Origin: an uncultured Christensenella sp.
Lineage (GTDB): Bacteria > Bacillota_A > Clostridia > Christensenellales > Borkfalkiaceae
Direction of reading: 5' to 3'
Length of the DNA stretch: 64,000 nucleotides
Assembly (NCBI GenBank): GCA_910579295.1
Contig: CAJTTC010000003.1
Coordinates: forward strand, 1 to 64,000
Positions within the stretch are counted from its first letter, which is position 1. Each line of letters starts with the position of its first letter. The translations under genes and the position numbers were made by a program. This document shows, piece after piece, positions 18,270-26,605 of the stretch. Below the pieces are notes generated by a model. That model made no database searches and had not been told where the DNA came from. It worked only from the letters and a program-made list of their open reading frames with translations.

Positions 18270-18746
18270 TCACAGTGCGCCTGCGCTGTCGGCGTAAAAA
18301 ATGCGCCAGTCAAATCCGAGCAACAGTCCGATGCGCTTTGCCATGTCGGGCGAAGGTTTTTTCTTTCCGTTCACGATGTGCGTGATGTAGGAACGGTCAA
18401 CCGCCAGAATGGTGGCGGCTTGGTTTTTGCTGAGCTTGCGCTCTTCCAGTCCTTTCTCGATTGCCTCTTCGATGAAGAATTGTTTTGCGTCCTCGCTCAG
18501 ATACGGCGCGGGTTGCACCATCTGAACGACTGCACCTTTTTCCGCTTTTATTTCCGTTATAGGCGTAGACTTCGGGTGGTCTTGCGCCGGGTCGTCAAAC
18601 CAGCAGTCCAACGCATCCCCAGCCATAAGGAACGCCTCTTCCAGCGTTTCGCCCTCGGTCACGCATCCGGGAAGGTCTGGGAATTCCACCCAGTAGCCGT
18701 GTCCCTCGTCTTTGTGAAAAATTGCGGGGTAGATTATTTTTTCCAT
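18270..18746 (-). CDS. hicB: HicB antitoxin with C-terminal HTH
   Basis: A 158-residue antitoxin. The N-terminal HicB fold (YPAIFHKDEGHGYWVEFPDLPGC, EGETLEEAF) is a degenerate RNase-H-like domain that binds the toxin. Residues about 100-150 are an XRE helix-turn-helix (LSKNQAATILAVDRSYITHI) that should bind the operator in front of hicA. It follows hicA after 41 bases on the same strand. It is the last gene before the bidirectional terminator. Confidence 0.9.
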   Translation of the reverse strand: MEKIIYPAIFHKDEGHGYWVEFPDLPGCVTEGETLEEAFLMAGDALDCWFDDPAQDHPKSTPITEIKAEKGAVVQMVQPAPYLSEDAKQFFIEEAIEKGLEERKLSKNQAATILAVDRSYITHIVNGKKKPSPDMAKRIGLLLGFDWRIFYADSAGAL

Positions 18747-18787
18747 AGCCTTTATCTCCTTTCGATTTTATTTTGTGCAGGTGGGGT

Positions 18788-18979
18788 TTATTTCAACCCC
18801 GCCTGCTTCAGTATCGCTTGTTCCAGTCCTTTGCCTAATTCCTTATTGTGCATCGGCACTGTCGTCTGCTTGCCTGTCTTGGGATTCCGCATTCGCAGGT
18901 GCGATGTCCCCGGCTGCCTTACTTCCTCAAAGCCATTTGCTTTTAAGAGTTTTACCATTTCTTTCGGTGTCATCGGCAT
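18788..18979 (-). CDS. hicA: HicA mRNA interferase toxin
   Basis: A 63-residue double-stranded-RNA-binding-like toxin that cleaves mRNA. It has the typical MTPKEMVKLLKANGFE start, the catalytic histidine in PGTSHLRMRNP, and VPMHNKELGKG. The usual GSHH is GTSH here, but the catalytic His is kept. AGGAGG lies 9 bases before ATG. It is the first gene of the hicAB pair and has its own strong promoter, so it does not depend on phage late transcription. Confidence 0.9.
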   Translation of the reverse strand: MPMTPKEMVKLLKANGFEEVRQPGTSHLRMRNPKTGKQTTVPMHNKELGKGLEQAILKQAGLK

Positions 18980-19006
18980 TGCTTTCGTCCTCCTGTTTAC
19001 GTTATT

Positions 19007-19036
19007 ATTATACTACTATGTTGACCGAAAGTCAAC
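19007..19036 (-). promoter_or_regulatory. hicAB promoter with palindromic operator
   Basis: On the minus strand TTGACT (19035-19030), a 17-base spacer and TATAAT (19012-19007). A perfect palindrome GTTGAC-5-GTCAAC (19020-19036) covers the -35 element and is the likely HicB operator. Confidence 0.8.
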
Positions 19037-19080
19037 ACTTTTTTAGGCACTTTTTGAAAATTTTTTTTGCAAAAAAAAAG

Positions 19081-19110
19081 ACCGGGCAGCACGTCTATGC
19101 GCCACCCGGT
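19081..19110 (-). terminator. terminator after the holin gene
   Basis: On the minus strand ACCGGG and CCCGGT arms with inner GCA/TGC pairing, followed by CTTTTTTTTT. The rest of 19111-19276 contains a GCGGGG/CCCCGC hairpin and no gene. Confidence 0.75.
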
Positions 19111-19276
19111 TTTCGCTCGTCTGTCCGAGCCGTCAAGCGTCTTTCCGCTTTGCCGCCGAAAAAAAATAAAGGAGAAAATTATGCCGCGCCGACTGCGCGG
19201 TGGTCGCGGTGCGAAGGCTCGAACTTCGCGCTTTCCTTATCCGCGATATGCGGGGTTCTCTGCCCCGCTTTTGTTT

Positions 19277-19669
19277 TTATTCAGTTGTCGTAGGCGTTGC
19301 GTTCTTCAAGCTGTAAATCGCCGATTCCACCTGCGTGGTTATCCACTTTTCGGTGTCGCCGTAATTCTCGGATATGTAGCTCTGCACCTTTTCCGAAAGC
19401 AAACCCTTGATTGCGTTCACAGCTTTTTCAAGCGCGACCTTTTGCGCGGATGCATCGAATTTACCCTCCGCTTTCAAACTCTCCACATAGGTCTGATAGG
19501 TCTGCTTTACCACGTCCGTGATAATCGACAGCGCGGTGTTTAGAAAGCCTTTCGCCTTCCCGTCTTTTACCTTGCTGTCAATGAGCGCGGTCAGCTTGGC
19601 GACCGCCCACGATGCCAGCGCGGTCAGTATTACGCCCACCACGCTGAAGAGAATTTCCGTCCAATTCAT
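19277..19669 (-). CDS. phage holin-like membrane protein (LLH-type)
   Basis: A 130-residue protein with one N-terminal membrane helix (about 5-25, ILFSVVGVILTALASWAVAK) followed by a long amphipathic helical, charged tail. This is the layout of the LLH holin superfamily, which forms pores that release the endolysin. No endolysin gene accompanies it. Its ATG overlaps the stop of a preceding fragment (ATGA). The family call rests on layout, not on a diagnostic motif. Confidence 0.6.
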   Translation of the reverse strand: MNWTEILFSVVGVILTALASWAVAKLTALIDSKVKDGKAKGFLNTALSIITDVVKQTYQTYVESLKAEGKFDASAQKVALEKAVNAIKGLLSEKVQSYISENYGDTEKWITTQVESAIYSLKNATPTTTE

Positions 19670-19812
19670 AACTCTTCGCCTCCTTGATTGGTTGTTTTTG
19701 TCTTCGCCCGTGCTTTTTTCTCTGCCGATGTTTCCGGAAGAGCCATAATGTCTTCGTACAGTTTGGTTATCACGCCGTTGCCGCCCAGTTCGTGGTATGC
19801 TTCATAACTGCG
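19666..19812 (-). pseudogene. C-terminal fragment of a deleted phage tail gene
   Basis: In the frame that stops at 19666 and overlaps the holin start, about 46 codons read like a normal protein end (YHELGGNGVITKLYEDIMAL and then a Lys/Thr-rich tail). Upstream the same DNA runs into the tape measure gene in another frame. I read this as the surviving end of a gene that lay before the holin and whose front was lost with the baseplate region. Confidence 0.5.
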
Positions 19813-21254
19813 CCGAGCTGATTCCTTATGGAAGTTAATATCGGCATAACCAGCGAGAGTATCTGCTCCACAATCGGCAGAACCTTTGCGAGAATTTTGC
19901 TAACGATTGACATCACTGCACTCAAAAGCTCAGCGATAATCGGAAGTACCGCGCCCAGCAAATCGAACACGGGTTCAAGGACTAAGGCTATCGCATCCAC
20001 CAGCTCTATAATGACCGGAAGAACGGCCGTAATTATTTTGACCAGCGGTGGAATTATTTTTGTCAAAAGCGATTTCGCTATTTGCACTAACGGCTTCAAA
20101 AGCTCGGATAAAAGCGGAGCTATCTCGGTCACCACGTCTTCGATTAGCGGCGTGAGCATCTCAACCATTTCGGAAATAACGGGCAATAGCGCATCCATAA
20201 GGTCCGCAACTATCGGCATCAAGTCGTTCAAAGTGTCGAACAATGTATTTGCCAACGGTTCAAGTGCAATCTGCGCCCGTTGTTTGAAAATCTGCAAACG
20301 CTCCGTGAAGTCGTATGTATCCTCGGCGCATTGCGTTATGGTTTCGCCGTTCTCCTGCAGTGTGGCGGTTAACGCTTCGATGTCAAGCGTCCCGTCTCGA
20401 ATTGCCGAGGACATTGTGGATGCGGCTCTCGTGCCGAAAATCTCGGCGGCTATCGCCGTTGCGTTCGTCTCGTCCTTTGCGTTGACGATTGCGTCTATGT
20501 ACATCTGCAAACCGTCAGCCGCGCCTATCCCCTCGTTTGCCAGCGTTGTCACGCCTTTCTTCATGGCAGCCAGCACTTCGGTGGTATTAACGCCTTGCTT
20601 TTCCAATTGCCCTATAAGCGTCGTCGCTTCCTCGAACGAGTATCCCATATCGCGCAGTTGCGGACCGTAGGTCTGCACGTTCTCCATCAACTTAGAGAAC
20701 CCCACGCCCGTTGACTGACTCGCTTTGAATACAAAATCCATAGCGTCGCCCATATCTTCCGCGTCGATGTTCCATTGCTGGAACGCGTGGCTGCTCGACT
20801 CAATAACCCCTTCGAGGTCGTCACCCAGCAAGTCCGCGACCTGTATCGCTTGTCGTGAAATGTTTTGTAAATCTTCCCCGGTCAAGCCGAGCATCGTGTT
20901 GTAATTCGCTATTGCCGTTGCCGCGTTATCCATCGTGGTCGGAACAGAGCCGTAGACTGCATCGAAGTCATCCATCAACGCATCGAGAGCTTCTCCCGTT
21001 GCGCCCGTGCCGATTCGGATTGTGTCACTTACGTTATCGAATTCCGTACCCAGATTAACGAGTTCTTTCGTAGCCTTTACCGCGGCTTTTGCGATGCCGA
21101 CAACGGCAGCAACGCCCGCGGCAGAGGCTGCTACCGCCGCCACGTTGACGTTGCCTAACATTTTAACCGCTTTCGATACCGCGTTCCCTAAAGTGGGCGA
21201 GGTACTCCCGGCGATTTCTACTACCGTTTGAAGAACCTTGTTGTTGTTCGCCAC
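19770..21254 (-). CDS. tail tape measure protein, 3'-truncated
   Basis: A 494-residue product with the TP901-type tape measure core (residues 60-330: KELVNLGTEFDNVSDTI, GVGFSKLMENVQTYGPQLRDMGYSFEEA, LEKQGVNTTEVLAAMKKG). The rest is long hydrophobic helices with heptad-like LLSELLKPL repeats. The last ~11 residues (after AVM) are out of the natural frame and end at a chance TGA. Tape measures of such phages are usually much longer, so tail length control is lost. GTG start follows GGAGG. Confidence 0.85.
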   Translation of the reverse strand: MANNNKVLQTVVEIAGSTSPTLGNAVSKAVKMLGNVNVAAVAASAAGVAAVVGIAKAAVKATKELVNLGTEFDNVSDTIRIGTGATGEALDALMDDFDAVYGSVPTTMDNAATAIANYNTMLGLTGEDLQNISRQAIQVADLLGDDLEGVIESSSHAFQQWNIDAEDMGDAMDFVFKASQSTGVGFSKLMENVQTYGPQLRDMGYSFEEATTLIGQLEKQGVNTTEVLAAMKKGVTTLANEGIGAADGLQMYIDAIVNAKDETNATAIAAEIFGTRAASTMSSAIRDGTLDIEALTATLQENGETITQCAEDTYDFTERLQIFKQRAQIALEPLANTLFDTLNDLMPIVADLMDALLPVISEMVEMLTPLIEDVVTEIAPLLSELLKPLVQIAKSLLTKIIPPLVKIITAVLPVIIELVDAIALVLEPVFDLLGAVLPIIAELLSAVMSIVSKILAKVLPIVEQILSLVMPILTSIRNQLGAVMKHTTNWAATA

Positions 21255-21257
21255 GAG

Positions 21258-21790
21258 TTACCTCCTTCTGCGATTTCTCCCCCTTGCCATCTGCGCTGCC
21301 ATATTGCGCTTTCGCTCGTTCTGCTCTTGCGTCAGCTGTTCGGCTGCGTCGGCATACTCCATCGCAAAATCAATAAGCCGCATCCGTTCCAGTTCAGTCG
21401 TGGGGGTGTGGAAGATGCGGGCGTAATCTCTTATTCGTTTCCGGACGTGTTTTCCTGTGAGTCGTCCGTCGACTCTTCGACCGCCGACGGCATAATAAAA
21501 TTTCTGCCGATTCTCACTACTGCGGCAACGTCCGCGCCTTTCAAACGAGACAGGTCATTGTAGTCGATTTCGGGGTTTACCGCCACGATGGCGGCAAAGC
21601 CGAGCTGTAGGTGCATCGAGTAGTCCATCTCTAATGCGCCGGCCGTTACGCCTTGTCTGCCCGCCGCTCTGAATTTGCGGGCCTCGGCGGCGATGAACGC
21701 CTCCGACGTGATTTCGTTCGCATCGTAGGTCAGTTCCTTGACCTCTTTTCCGTTGATTTTTATGGGGTGCAAAAGTTTTAATGTTTCCAT
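21258..21790 (-). CDS. tail assembly chaperone with -1 frameshift extension
   Basis: The zero-frame product (21790-21431) has 119 residues (begins METLKLLHPI, ends in an acidic SGNE tail). In the -1 frame the reading continues without stops to TAA at 21258 for about 55 more codons, coding a coherent helical segment (LERMRLIDFAMEYADAAEQ, then an Arg-rich tail). This matches the G/GT arrangement of tailed phages, where a slip between tube and tape measure genes makes a longer chaperone. A candidate slip site is GGAAAAC a few codons before the stop. ATG at 21790 follows AAGGAG. Confidence 0.75.
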
Positions 21791-21809
21791 AATGGTCTCC
21801 TTAAAATTT

Positions 21810-21838
21810 ACCCCCGGAGCATCCACGCATCCGGGGGT
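21810..21838 (-). terminator. intra-operon hairpin between tube and chaperone genes
   Basis: A 9-bp perfect stem (ACCCCCGGA and its complement) with an 11-base loop, followed by AAATTTT. It probably reduces transcription from abundant structural genes into the less needed chaperone gene. Confidence 0.6.
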
Positions 21839-21862
21839 CGTCATTTTTTTTATTTTTTTTGA

Positions 21863-22369
21863 TTACAGGTGCTTTGCGATTTCGGAGAAGTAGTCCTTTC
21901 CGTTGATACGACAAATCGAATTCAATTTGTCGACGCAGAGGAGTTCTTCGCCGTTCACATAAAGCTGATAACGATAAACCGCAAGCGCGATTTCGTGTTC
22001 GCTGCCGCTTCCGACCTCGCCTTCCACGGCGGGAACGCCTTTCGGCACACCGGTTATAAACGCCTTACACCCCACGGGTGCAGATGCGCCGTCGCCGGAT
22101 ATGTTGTTCTGGACGTAGCGGATTTCGTAGTTGTGCTTTTCGGGGGTCGATGCCTTAACCAGTCCGAGGTCGGTCCCGATTTTAGTAAATGTCGCCTCCA
22201 TAGCCTCGACCAGTCCAATGAGCGGCGTTTCCATCGCGCCCATCGCCTGACTTTCGGCCGTTGCAAACGTGATTTCCGGAAGTTTGAACGCCACGTCTTT
22301 TGCGACAAGTTCGTTGTCGCAGTAAACGGTATCTGCGACGAGTCCGTTTTTCTGGTCAACCCATGCCAT
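21863..22369 (-). CDS. phage tail tube protein (FII-like)
   Basis: A 168-residue protein directly behind the sheath gene (stop and start overlap). Its size, position and beta-rich sequence with a conserved-looking end (YVNGEELLCVDKLNSICRIN GKDY) match the P2 FII-like major tail tube of contractile tails. It would form the inner tube that the sheath drives through the envelope. No single diagnostic motif; the call relies on sheath-tube-chaperone order. Confidence 0.75.
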   Translation of the reverse strand: MAWVDQKNGLVADTVYCDNELVAKDVAFKLPEITFATAESQAMGAMETPLIGLVEAMEATFTKIGTDLGLVKASTPEKHNYEIRYVQNNISGDGASAPVGCKAFITGVPKGVPAVEGEVGSGSEHEIALAVYRYQLYVNGEELLCVDKLNSICRINGKDYFSEIAKHL

Positions 22370-23841
22370 TATTCTTCACCTCCGTAAAGTATTTGAAATC
22401 CCGCGTCGGTATAACTTACCACCACGGTCGCCGCCTTAAGCGGAGGCGTTACCGTTGCCGAAACGTGCCACTCGAAATTGGCGATTAAAATGTCCGATGC
22501 CTCACTCGAACCCGCGTTCCCCGTTGCGAGCGTAATCGTGGGCGAACCGATAAGCGCACCCTTCGAAACAAGCATTTCCAGTTTTTCCTGCTCGCGGTTG
22601 AGGATAGTGTCGCGCAACGCCAGCGTCATCGGCTTGTCGATTGTCGAACCCCATTCTTTCTGAAAACTGTTCGTAATGTAGAAAAGCATCAGAATGTTCG
22701 AGTCGAAAATCTCCCTTGCGTTATACTCTCCGTCGTAATCGTAGGCCGCCGTATGGTCGCCCCATACGCGCCAGTTGCTCTCCCAGTAGATTGCGGTCGT
22801 AAGACCCGCCGCCGTCAGCTTGTTCGCATCCGGACGGTCGTAACCCACCAGCTTCGAGCTTGCGCTGATGTACAGTCCCGAAACGGGTATTGCCTTGTTT
22901 GCGCACGTCTCGTAGGGTACGCTGTCGTTACCCGTATCGCAGCGCACTTTCTCCACAAGCGCAAGGGTCGAAAGATGGTAGACGGCTTTATCCCCTTTAA
23001 CCTTGGGCCAGAACACCTTCGAAAAACCCGAATTGTAACCGTTGTCTTTCTTCCACTTGATTGCCGCGTCGATTGTGGCGGCCTCGTCCGTGGGAATGTC
23101 CGCGAATACGAACGCGCTCCAGTGGTCGTTTATCCCCTGCGATGCCACCACCAGCGCCTTGTAAACGGCGGGAATTTCCGACCAGCCGGGCGCAGCGATA
23201 TAAGTGGGTATCGCGTCGTAATTCTGATAAACGAGACGCAGGCTGGCGATTCCGCTCGTCACGCCCTCGCTGTCCGTGCCGCCCACGATATCGTCTGCCG
23301 TGATTGTATCGAAGTCAATCTCCGAATAAGACGCAGTCGCGCTTTTTATCTCCGTCGTGCCGATGTCCGTAACCGTAAGCACTCCGGTATCGGCATTGTA
23401 ACTTAACGTATAATCCGTACCGAGTACCTTTCCTTCGATTGCAAACGTAGCGATGATGACTCCGGTCGTTACGATACTTGCCTTACGGTTCGCAAACGTA
23501 AGCGGCACGGTTACGGCCTGCTCTGCTTTGTGCTTGTCGGGGTCAAGCACGTTGATAACGTAAATAGGCCCGATGTTGCCGTTCGCGTTATTGAAGTGCG
23601 CCTCGATTGCTTCGCACAGGGTATATTTACCCCACAGCGTAGCGTCGGCGAAGTGTCCGAGTTTGCTCTTGGCTTCGCTTAAGTTGTAGATTTTGATGGG
23701 CGTGTTAACTGCTCCCTTGTAGTCCGTCAGCAAGTTTACCGGGGCCGTTCCGAAATAGACCGGCACAACGGAAGCCTGCGACGCGCTCTGCACTATATCC
23801 GTACCGAGAGAACCGTAAACGCCGTATTTGTATTCCGCCAT
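22369..23841 (-). CDS. phage tail sheath protein
   Basis: A 490-residue contractile sheath subunit. The N-terminal region (VVPVYFGTAPVN, IYNLSEAKSKLG) and the C-terminal sheath domain (NILMLFYITNSFQKEWGSTIDKPMTLALRDTI, LIGSPTITL, FEWHVSATVTPPLKAATV) match the Mu/P2-type sheath family. An inserted domain sits at about 130-210. This gene fixes the phage as contractile-tailed. It has a good AGGTT-type site before ATG and is followed directly by the tube gene. Confidence 0.9.
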   Translation of the reverse strand: MAEYKYGVYGSLGTDIVQSASQASVVPVYFGTAPVNLLTDYKGAVNTPIKIYNLSEAKSKLGHFADATLWGKYTLCEAIEAHFNNANGNIGPIYVINVLDPDKHKAEQAVTVPLTFANRKASIVTTGVIIATFAIEGKVLGTDYTLSYNADTGVLTVTDIGTTEIKSATASYSEIDFDTITADDIVGGTDSEGVTSGIASLRLVYQNYDAIPTYIAAPGWSEIPAVYKALVVASQGINDHWSAFVFADIPTDEAATIDAAIKWKKDNGYNSGFSKVFWPKVKGDKAVYHLSTLALVEKVRCDTGNDSVPYETCANKAIPVSGLYISASSKLVGYDRPDANKLTAAGLTTAIYWESNWRVWGDHTAAYDYDGEYNAREIFDSNILMLFYITNSFQKEWGSTIDKPMTLALRDTILNREQEKLEMLVSKGALIGSPTITLATGNAGSSEASDILIANFEWHVSATVTPPLKAATVVVSYTDAGFQILYGGEE

Positions 23842-23859
23842 TTTTAACCTCCAAATTTT

Positions 23860-24423
23860 TTATAAATGCTCCGAGTACGCGGCACCCGTGCGGTTAAGCC
23901 CGCGCTCGATGGTTATGGTCGCCCATGCGTAAAAGTACGGATAGGTGTCCGCTATCTGCCCATCTTTCGTGTACTGGCCGTATTTCACGCCGGCCTCTTT
24001 AACGAACCGAATTCCGTCTAAGTATTCGGCGTTTTCTATCTCCGCAAGTGTGCGGTCGAGAAAACTCCACACGTCTTTCCATCCGTCTGCCGAACGCTGA
24101 AACTCCCCGGTCTCGCTCTCCGTTGGATGCGCTCCCGGATTCCAAACGACAAAGCTCAGCTGAAGGCTCATCCTGTCATTTGATTTTGTTAAATCCTGCG
24201 CTCCCTCTAAAAGCTGAACCAGTATTGACGGAAACTGCATATCCGTCCCTGCGGCGAGCTTATCGTTTCCGGGGAGTAGCATCGGAAACGCTGTAGGGTT
24301 TACTTCTTCGTATGAATAAGTGTCCCCCTGCTCTTCGTCGTTCGGTCGTTTCAGCTTTATCTTTGGACATACGTTTTTATTCAGCCATTCGGCTATTTTC
24401 TCTATGCATTGCACAATGGTCAT
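23860..24423 (-). CDS. phage tail completion / minor tail protein candidate
   Basis: A 187-residue protein between the connector genes and the sheath. It begins with a helix (VQCIEKIAEWLNKNV), has a mixed middle (FPSILVQLLEGAQDLTKSND) and a YFYAWATITIER strand near the end. Genes in this position encode tail terminator or completion proteins. I recognise no exact family; the role is inferred from position. Confidence 0.55.
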   Translation of the reverse strand: MTIVQCIEKIAEWLNKNVCPKIKLKRPNDEEQGDTYSYEEVNPTAFPMLLPGNDKLAAGTDMQFPSILVQLLEGAQDLTKSNDRMSLQLSFVVWNPGAHPTESETGEFQRSADGWKDVWSFLDRTLAEIENAEYLDGIRFVKEAGVKYGQYTKDGQIADTYPYFYAWATITIERGLNRTGAAYSEHL

Positions 24424-24435
24424 CGCCTACCTCCG

Positions 24436-24753
24436 TTATCCTGCGGTTTGTTGCGCCAGTTGAATTTCGGCAATACCGCAATCCTCGCGCCACGCCACAA
24501 TGCTGAATTCCCGCCCGTCGACATTCAGGCTTTCGCCCGCAGGTCGCCGTTTCGGCAAATCCTCCGCTTTTGCAAATACGACAAGGTCGTATTCGGAAAG
24601 ACCGATTGAGGAGGCTCCCGATTCTCCGTTTTTGGATTCATCGAGTACCGCCGTTATCGTCTTACCTTCTATGCGGTGGCGTTCGCCGAATTCGTCAAGA
24701 TTTAGAAAAATTCCATCTCTGTCGGCCGCGACCATTTCCGTGAATTTACTCAA
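24436..24753 (-). CDS. phage head-tail joining protein candidate
   Basis: A 105-residue protein (MSKFTEMVAADRDGIFLNLDEFGERHRI start). An N-terminal helix followed by a compact beta-rich part ending in VAWREDCGIAEIQLAQQ resembles the lambda FII-type head-tail connector layout (the ATP-binding sugar transporter-like Pfam family of phage proteins). It overlaps the preceding gene by 4 bases. Position between capsid and tail genes supports the role. Confidence 0.6.
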   Translation of the reverse strand: MSKFTEMVAADRDGIFLNLDEFGERHRIEGKTITAVLDESKNGESGASSIGLSEYDLVVFAKAEDLPKRRPAGESLNVDGREFSIVAWREDCGIAEIQLAQQTAG

Positions 24754-25103
24754 ACGACGGCATCGGCCGCATCGAATTCGGGCAGTTCGTCTGCGGGCGT
24801 TTCCTCTTCGTCTCTGTCGTCGGGAGTCGCATCTCCGTCGTCTCCGAGGGTCTCGTCGTTGTTTTCCTCTTCGGTGTTCGTTTTGCCTTTACCCTTGCCT
24901 TTTTTACTTGCGGGTTTGTTCGGCTTTCCCTCTCCGTTATTCGACTTGTCTTCGGAGTTGGCTGCAACTTTAACCGCAACGCCGAGACTGATAAGCCTTT
25001 CCTCTTCTTCCTTAGGCAATTCGACGGGACCGTCGTTTGCGCTTACGGGTTTAATCGTTTTGCCGACGCGCATCCCGTAAGAGCCTTTGATAATCTGCAC
25101 CAT
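24750..25103 (-). CDS. small phage protein with acidic low-complexity tail
   Basis: A 117-residue protein. Residues 1-48 form a compact basic segment (GSYGMRVGKTIKPVSANDGP); 49-75 are Lys/Gly/Asn-rich; 76-117 are almost entirely Asp, Glu, Thr and Pro. The last codons overlap the next gene. It follows the major capsid gene by 14 bases. Proteins here often fill connector roles but I recognise no family; the disordered tail is its main visible feature. Confidence 0.55.
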   Translation of the reverse strand: MVQIIKGSYGMRVGKTIKPVSANDGPVELPKEEEERLISLGVAVKVAANSEDKSNNGEGKPNKPASKKGKGKGKTNTEEENNDETLGDDGDATPDDRDEEETPADELPEFDAADAVV

Positions 25104-25117
25104 AAATACGCCCTCCC

Positions 25118-26194
25118 TTAATCCTTCGCGTTAATCGCGTTGATAACGTACCAGCTGTTTTTGTGGTTCGGAATTATCAGCGGGCGACTGGTCAGATAGA
25201 CCTCACGGGTATTCGAAGGAACGTCGCTGTAATACTTGGGAATGCGACGCCCGGCGTAGGTGTGAAACACGCCATCCGACTGTTCGAGTTGCGAAACCGC
25301 GCCGTAGAGCGTTCTGCCGCATCCGGGCGCGGTGAGAATTGCTTTGCCCGAAGGGATGAAGTGGCAATCCTTATCTTCGTCGTCCGTATAGGATGCCGAA
25401 TACTGCAGCACGTCGACAACGTGTCCTTTGGCGTTCAGACGCGCGATTTTGGTCACGCCGGCGGGCAACTGCTGAGGGTCGATGCCGCCCACGTTTACGT
25501 TGCGGTTGTCGAGCAGTTTGAGAATGGTCTCGTCGTGCAAAATCGCATCGCCCACGTCCGGACTTACGAGAAGGTCGCTTGCGGGCAGTCCTTTCGCCGC
25601 GAGCATTTCCGCAACAGCGAAAATATCGCCCAGAATGTCCGCGCCGGTTTTATCCCAGTCGGTTGTCGGCGTATATACAGCGGGGTTCGAGCTGCCCTTG
25701 TAGAATTGTATAGACATATCCTCGCCTTCGCTTGCGTCGTCCGCGATATGCTTCATGACGCATCCGTTCGTGAGCAGGGTTTCCGCTGCCATCGCCTCTT
25801 CGCGCCGGGTTATCGACTCGCCCATTTCGTCGAAGTCCTTAAGCAAAAGCGCGGTCTGACGCTCTGCGGGCGTGAGTTTGGAGAATAACGCTTCGCCGAA
25901 CCCTTTTCTCGTGAGGTCGTCGATTGTCAGTGCGCGTTTAGGCGCGATGCGAGGAGGCGTGTAGCGGTCGACCGTATAGCCTTTGCGCAAAATGGTCACG
26001 CCGCCTTTTCTCGGTGCGACGAAGGGGGCGAGTTTCTTGTTTCCGTCCTTGTATTCCACGAGGACGTCGGTCGTAGAGAACACGTCGGTTGCCTCGTTCG
26101 TGGGGAAGTATCTATCCCTCAAAAACGAACTGACGGGAGAAAGGCTTTCCACCGCCATAAGCAACGTGTGAGTATCGTAAATATTGAATGCCAT
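25118..26194 (-). CDS. phage major capsid protein (gpE-like)
   Basis: A 358-residue capsid subunit of the lambda gpE (HK97-fold) family. Visible family features are the SPVSSFLRDRYFPT start, VLVEYKDGNKKLAPFVAP, the GYTVDRYTPPRIAPKRALT stretch and the C-terminal RTLYGAVSQLEQSDGVFHTYAGRRIPK. It follows the decoration protein by 21 bases, the usual protease-decoration-capsid order. The gene looks intact. Confidence 0.9.
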   Translation of the reverse strand: MAFNIYDTHTLLMAVESLSPVSSFLRDRYFPTNEATDVFSTTDVLVEYKDGNKKLAPFVAPRKGGVTILRKGYTVDRYTPPRIAPKRALTIDDLTRKGFGEALFSKLTPAERQTALLLKDFDEMGESITRREEAMAAETLLTNGCVMKHIADDASEGEDMSIQFYKGSSNPAVYTPTTDWDKTGADILGDIFAVAEMLAAKGLPASDLLVSPDVGDAILHDETILKLLDNRNVNVGGIDPQQLPAGVTKIARLNAKGHVVDVLQYSASYTDDEDKDCHFIPSGKAILTAPGCGRTLYGAVSQLEQSDGVFHTYAGRRIPKYYSDVPSNTREVYLTSRPLIIPNHKNSWYVINAINAKD

Positions 26195-26215
26195 TTTTGT
26201 TTTACCTCCCTGTCC

Positions 26216-26605
26216 TTAAATTCTCACGGCATCCGACAGAAGAATGCCGCCCTTGCGAAGTTCCTCCTCGTCCGCAGCTTCGAGGGTGTACCCGTCTGCC
26301 ACGATGAGGCTATTCCTGTTGAAGTGTCCCGTGCGATATGCGAACGCCGAAGTATCGGTCGTTCCCACGGTCACGTCGTCCGAAAGGATGCAGTTTGCCG
26401 TGAGCGTATCGTCCGATGCCGCCGCCGTACCGAGTACGGACATCTTTCCCGTTTTTGCCGAAAGCGCGAGAACCGTTCCGCGCTTAAGCGTTTTCTCTTC
26501 CGTCAATGCCGCGACCGTTACGGAGAACACGTCGGGCGCGGGTGTTGCGCTGTTTACCAGTTCGTCGAAATCTACTTTGCAGATTTCCTCGTTGAGCTTG
26601 CTCAT
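26216..26605 (-). CDS. phage head decoration protein (gpD-like)
   Basis: A 129-residue protein between the protease and the capsid gene, matching lambda gpD in position and character: beta-rich, with FSVTVAALTEEKTLKRGTVL and an ILSDDV turn. It would trim the capsid surface at three-fold sites and stabilise it during packaging. Its ATG overlaps the protease stop by 4 bases. Confidence 0.8.
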   Translation of the reverse strand: MSKLNEEICKVDFDELVNSATPAPDVFSVTVAALTEEKTLKRGTVLALSAKTGKMSVLGTAAASDDTLTANCILSDDVTVGTTDTSAFAYRTGHFNRNSLIVADGYTLEAADEEELRKGGILLSDAVRI

